A DNA stretch of 64,000 nt, taken from assembly GCA_036493895.1 (NCBI GenBank), contig DASXOZ010000013.1, positions 186,001-250,000 on the forward strand, read 5' to 3'. The stretch is from Candidatus Binatia bacterium (lineage in GTDB: Bacteria; Desulfobacterota; Binatia; UBA1149; CAITLU01). Below the pieces are notes generated by a model that ran no database searches, had not been told where the DNA came from, and was given only the letters and a program-made list of their open reading frames with translations. A program made the translations under genes and the position numbers. Positions 61,274 to 64,000 of the stretch are shown here, in pieces. Every line of letters starts with the position of its first letter. The stretch's first letter is position 1.

Positions 61274-62533
61274 ATGCTCGGTCTCGTGCTCACCGCGGGT
61301 GGTGCGCGCGGCGCTTACCAGGCCGGCGTCCTCCGGCGGATTTCCGAAATTCCGGCGCTCGCCCGCCGGCCTCTTCCGTTTGCGATCGTGACCGGCGCCT
61401 CGGCCGGCGCGATCAACGGCGTGGCGCTGGCGGCGCGCTCGGGAAACTTCGGCAATGCCGCGCTCGAGATCGCGCTGCTGTGGTCCCAGCTGCGCGTCGA
61501 GCAGGTGTTCCGCTCCGACGTTCCGTCGCTGCTGACCACCGGTGCGACGCTCGCACGCGACTTCGTGCTCGGCGGGCTGTTCGGTTCGACGCTGACCAGC
61601 GGCTTCTTCGACACCTCGCCGCTCGAGGCCATGCTGCGCAACGCGTTCCCGCATGGCGGCATTGCGGACGCGATCCGGCGAAACCAGGTCTACGCAGTCG
61701 CGGTGACGGCCACCAGCTATCATTCCGGCCGCTCGTACACGTTCATCGAGGGACGCAGCGGCCATCCCGTGTGGAACAAGAGCCGTCGCGTCGTCGTTCC
61801 CGGGGTGCTGACGTACCGGCACGTGCTCGCGTCGTCGGCGATCCCGATCCTCTTCCCGCCGGCGCGCATCGATGACCGGCCCGACAGCCTGTGGTTCGGC
61901 GACGGTGCGCTGCGCCTGGTCGCGCCGATGAGCCCGGCGATCCGCCTCGGAGCAACGCGCATCCTTGCCGTCGGGGTGCGTTCGTCGCGCGCCGCAGCGA
62001 CGCTCGCGCGCGAAGAGCTCGCCGGAAACGCCGCGCTGGACGCCGAAGGCGGCCGTATCGCCAGTCCGCCGCTGGCCCAGGTCTGCGGAGTGTTCTTCAA
62101 CGCGATCTTCCTCGACCACCTGGATGCCGACGTCGAGCACCTGCAGCGAATGAACACCCTGCTCACGAGCCACATGCGCGGCGGCGACGACGATGCGCGC
62201 GATACGACGATCGAAGGCATGAAGCCGATCGAGCCGCTGGTCGTCTCGCCATCGGAAGACCTGGCGCTGGTGGCGCAGCGCTTCGCGCACCGCATGCCGC
62301 GCCTGGTCCGCTACATGCTGGACGGCCTCGGCATCCCCGATGCCCAGAGCGCCGACCTCATGAGCTATCTCCTGTTCGATTCCGCGTTCACGAGGACTCT
62401 CGTCGACATCGGGTGGCGCGACGCCGACGCGCGCATCGACGAGATCGAGGAGTTCGTGCGCGGCGCCGACCCGCTCCTGGCCGAGGTGCGTCAGATGCCC
62501 GTTCGCCTGCACGCAGTGGGCGGCGTCGAATAG
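61274..62533 (+). CDS. Patatin-like phospholipase
   Basis: The 419-residue protein has the oxyanion loop GGARGAYQAG (9-18), nucleophile Ser43 in GASAG, and the catalytic Asp in FGDGALR. Patatins hydrolyse acyl esters of lipids with a Ser-Asp dyad. The ATG at 61274 is chosen because it directly precedes the first strand; no upstream motif fits. The 209 nt between UbiA-type and this gene show nothing recognised. Confidence 0.9.
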   Translation: MLGLVLTAGGARGAYQAGVLRRISEIPALARRPLPFAIVTGASAGAINGVALAARSGNFGNAALEIALLWSQLRVEQVFRSDVPSLLTTGATLARDFVLGGLFGSTLTSGFFDTSPLEAMLRNAFPHGGIADAIRRNQVYAVAVTATSYHSGRSYTFIEGRSGHPVWNKSRRVVVPGVLTYRHVLASSAIPILFPPARIDDRPDSLWFGDGALRLVAPMSPAIRLGATRILAVGVRSSRAAATLAREELAGNAALDAEGGRIASPPLAQVCGVFFNAIFLDHLDADVEHLQRMNTLLTSHMRGGDDDARDTTIEGMKPIEPLVVSPSEDLALVAQRFAHRMPRLVRYMLDGLGIPDAQSADLMSYLLFDSAFTRTLVDIGWRDADARIDEIEEFVRGADPLLAEVRQMPVRLHAVGGVE

Positions 62534-62577
62534 CGCCCGGATTGCTCCAGGGCCGGCGTTTCCGCTAAGGAAGACGC

Positions 62578-63534
62578 ATGCGCGCGGCCAGGCTTCTCGC
62601 CGTCGCCGTCTTCGCGGTTGCGGCTGCGCTGACGGCTTTCGTGCAACTGGCCCCCGAGACGGCGCTTCGTACGGCGCTGTCGCTCGAGCGCCACCGCTCC
62701 GGCCTCGTTCGCAAGGAGATCGACCTGCCGGGCGGACTCCACTACGTCTACCTCGAAGGCGGCAGCGGCGAGCCGCTGATGCTTCTCCACGGCTTCGGCG
62801 CCGACAAGGACAACTTCACGCGCATCGCGCGTCTTCTCGTGCCGAACTACCGCGTCGTGATCCCCGACCACATCGGATTCGGCGAGTCGTCGCATCCGGC
62901 CGATGCCGATTATTCGCCGCCGGCGCAGGCGGAACGCCTGCACGAGCTGGCCGCCGCGCTCGGCATTACGCGCGTGCACCTCGGCGGCAACTCGATGGGC
63001 GGCCACATCGCGATGAGCTATGCGGTGGCGTATCCGAACGACGTCGCGTCGCTGTGGCTTCTCGATCCCGGCGGGATCTGGAGCGCGCCGCCGAGCGAGC
63101 TGGCGCAGGTGCTGCAGAAGACCGGACGCAATCCGCTGATGGCCAGCAACGAGGACGAATTCGCGAAAGTCTACGCGTTCGCGATGAGCGATCCGCCGTG
63201 GGTTCCGCGGGCCTTCCTCGACGTGATGGCACGGCGGCGCATCGAGAATTTCGCGCTCGAGCAAAAGATTTTCGAGCAGATCCGCGGCGACCGGCTCGAA
63301 GAGCGGCTGCGCGGCCTGGCAACGCCTACGCTCATCGTCTGGGGCCGCGAAGACAGGGCCATCAACGTCGCGACTGCGGAAGTTCTCCACGGCATGCTGC
63401 CGCATTCGCAGGTCATCGTGCTCGACCACATCGGCCACTTGCCGATGCTCGAGGCTCCGGAAAGAAGCGCCGCCGATTACCTCGCCTTCCGTGCGTCGCT
63501 CGCTGCTTCGCCGGCCGCCACGGACCCGACCTGA
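62578..63534 (+). CDS. Alpha/beta hydrolase with N-terminal membrane helix
   Basis: The 318-residue protein has an N-terminal hydrophobic helix (about 5-23), HGFGADKDNF, nucleophile Ser139 in GGNSMGG, Asp259 in WGREDRAIN and His287 in DHIGHLPM. It is a membrane-anchored or exported serine hydrolase of the meta-cleavage-product hydrolase/lipase-like type. Substrate unknown. It follows the patatin by 44 nt, so a lipid-processing pair is plausible. Confidence 0.88.
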   Translation: MRAARLLAVAVFAVAAALTAFVQLAPETALRTALSLERHRSGLVRKEIDLPGGLHYVYLEGGSGEPLMLLHGFGADKDNFTRIARLLVPNYRVVIPDHIGFGESSHPADADYSPPAQAERLHELAAALGITRVHLGGNSMGGHIAMSYAVAYPNDVASLWLLDPGGIWSAPPSELAQVLQKTGRNPLMASNEDEFAKVYAFAMSDPPWVPRAFLDVMARRRIENFALEQKIFEQIRGDRLEERLRGLATPTLIVWGREDRAINVATAEVLHGMLPHSQVIVLDHIGHLPMLEAPERSAADYLAFRASLAASPAATDPT

Positions 63535-63645
63535 CCGCGCCGCCGTCGCATTTCCAAACCCGGACGCTTCCGCGTAGGGTCGCCGGGCCGGCAACGGACG
63601 ACTGCAAGGCGTCCGGCCGAGCCCCGACTTCAAGGAGTTCGATCC

Positions 63646-64000
63646 ATGCGAGAAGCCGTCATCGTTGCGAGCAAGCGCACCGGCCTGGCCAAGTCGTACC
63701 GCGGCTCGTTCAATGCGACGAGACCGGACGAGCTGGCGAGCCACGTCATCAAGGCCGCGCTCGAGCAGGTTCCTGCGCTCGAGGCGCGCGAGATCGAGGA
63801 CTGCATTCTCGGCTGCGGCTTTCCCGAGGGAGCCCAGGGAATGAACATCGCGCGCGTAGCGGCGCTGGGTGCCGGCCTGCCCGAGACGGTCGCAGGCACG
63901 ACGGTCAACCGCTTCTGCTCCTCCGGCCTGCAGGCCATTGCGATGGCTGCCCACCAGGTCATCAACGAAGGCGCCGACGCGGCGATCGGCGGCGGCGTCG
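63646..64000 (+). CDS. Thiolase (acetyl-CoA acetyltransferase), N-terminal part
   Basis: The first 118 residues of a thiolase are seen before the window ends. The nucleophile Cys91 lies in NRFCSSGLQAIAMA, and VIVASKRTGLAKSYRG opens the N-terminal half. AAGGAG 8 nt before the ATG fixes the start. It condenses or cleaves acyl-CoA; whether degradative (beta-oxidation) or biosynthetic cannot be told from this part. Confidence 0.93.
   Translation, partial: MREAVIVASKRTGLAKSYRGSFNATRPDELASHVIKAALEQVPALEAREIEDCILGCGFPEGAQGMNIARVAALGAGLPETVAGTTVNRFCSSGLQAIAMAAHQVINEGADAAIGGGV

Overview
The window is GC-rich, densely packed DNA from a Gram-negative bacterium. It encodes LolA and MipA/OmpV outer-membrane proteins, lipoproteins, CcmABCD and Lol-type export functions. 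A threonine-rich, disulfide-repeat secreted protein with a dockerin end is typical of deltaproteobacterial-type lineages (Myxococcota, Desulfobacterota, Candidatus Binatota). I cannot fix the phylum from the sequence alone. No rRNA, tRNA, insertion sequence or CRISPR array was seen.

Left flank (1-15,050). A secreted trypsin-like protease is cut by the window edge. Next is a minus-strand run: ArnT-like glycosyltransferase, MgtE and FprA-type ferredoxin-NADP reductase. A DUF3024-like/metallo-beta-lactamase pair, a TadG-like protein, MutS2, a dienelactone hydrolase-like protein and an 11 x 55-residue cysteine-rich repeat protein with a C-terminal dockerin follow.

Core (about 15,130-46,240). This is an aryl-polyene-type pigment/lipid biosynthesis locus in several tightly coupled operons, many joined by 4-nt ATGA/GTGA overlaps. 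Operon 1 (+) holds mipA, a ketosynthase and a chain-length factor. Operon 2 (-, 26,987 to 18,162) holds an acyltransferase, two acyl carrier proteins, an AMP-ligase fused to a hotdog dehydratase, a glycosyltransferase, an LpxL-like acyltransferase, a dehydratase, FabG, a flavin-dependent halogenase-like enzyme and a COG4648-like membrane protein. Operon 3 (+) holds an aromatic amino acid ammonia-lyase, a thioesterase, LolA, an MMPL exporter and a lipoprotein. These genes make sense as one pathway. The lyase makes an aryl-acrylic acid, the ligase loads it on an ACP, KS/CLF, KR and DH extend it as a polyene, acyl- and glycosyltransferases mount it on a lipid, and MMPL/LolA/lipoprotein move it to the outer membrane.

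A second, less familiar block (33,691-46,237) adds another glycosyltransferase, two acyltransferases and a radical SAM enzyme. It also has a second AMP-ligase, a third ACP, a condensation-superfamily enzyme, a FAD oxidoreductase, a second COG4648-like protein, a second halogenase-like flavoprotein and a phytoene-desaturase-like enzyme. This is the best candidate here for an undescribed extension of the aryl polyene system.

Right flank (46,276-64,000). It contains a secreted protein of unknown role, VOC, NUDIX, DHH-phosphoesterase and Gfo/Idh/MocA genes, endonuclease III, small soluble proteins including two GFA-family proteins, a nitronate monooxygenase-like enzyme and an ABC1 kinase. A ccmABCD set lies behind a fused nucleotidyltransferase/CDP-alcohol transferase-like gene. 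A PPOX-family flavoprotein, a UbiA prenyltransferase, a patatin, an alpha/beta hydrolase and the start of a thiolase complete the window.
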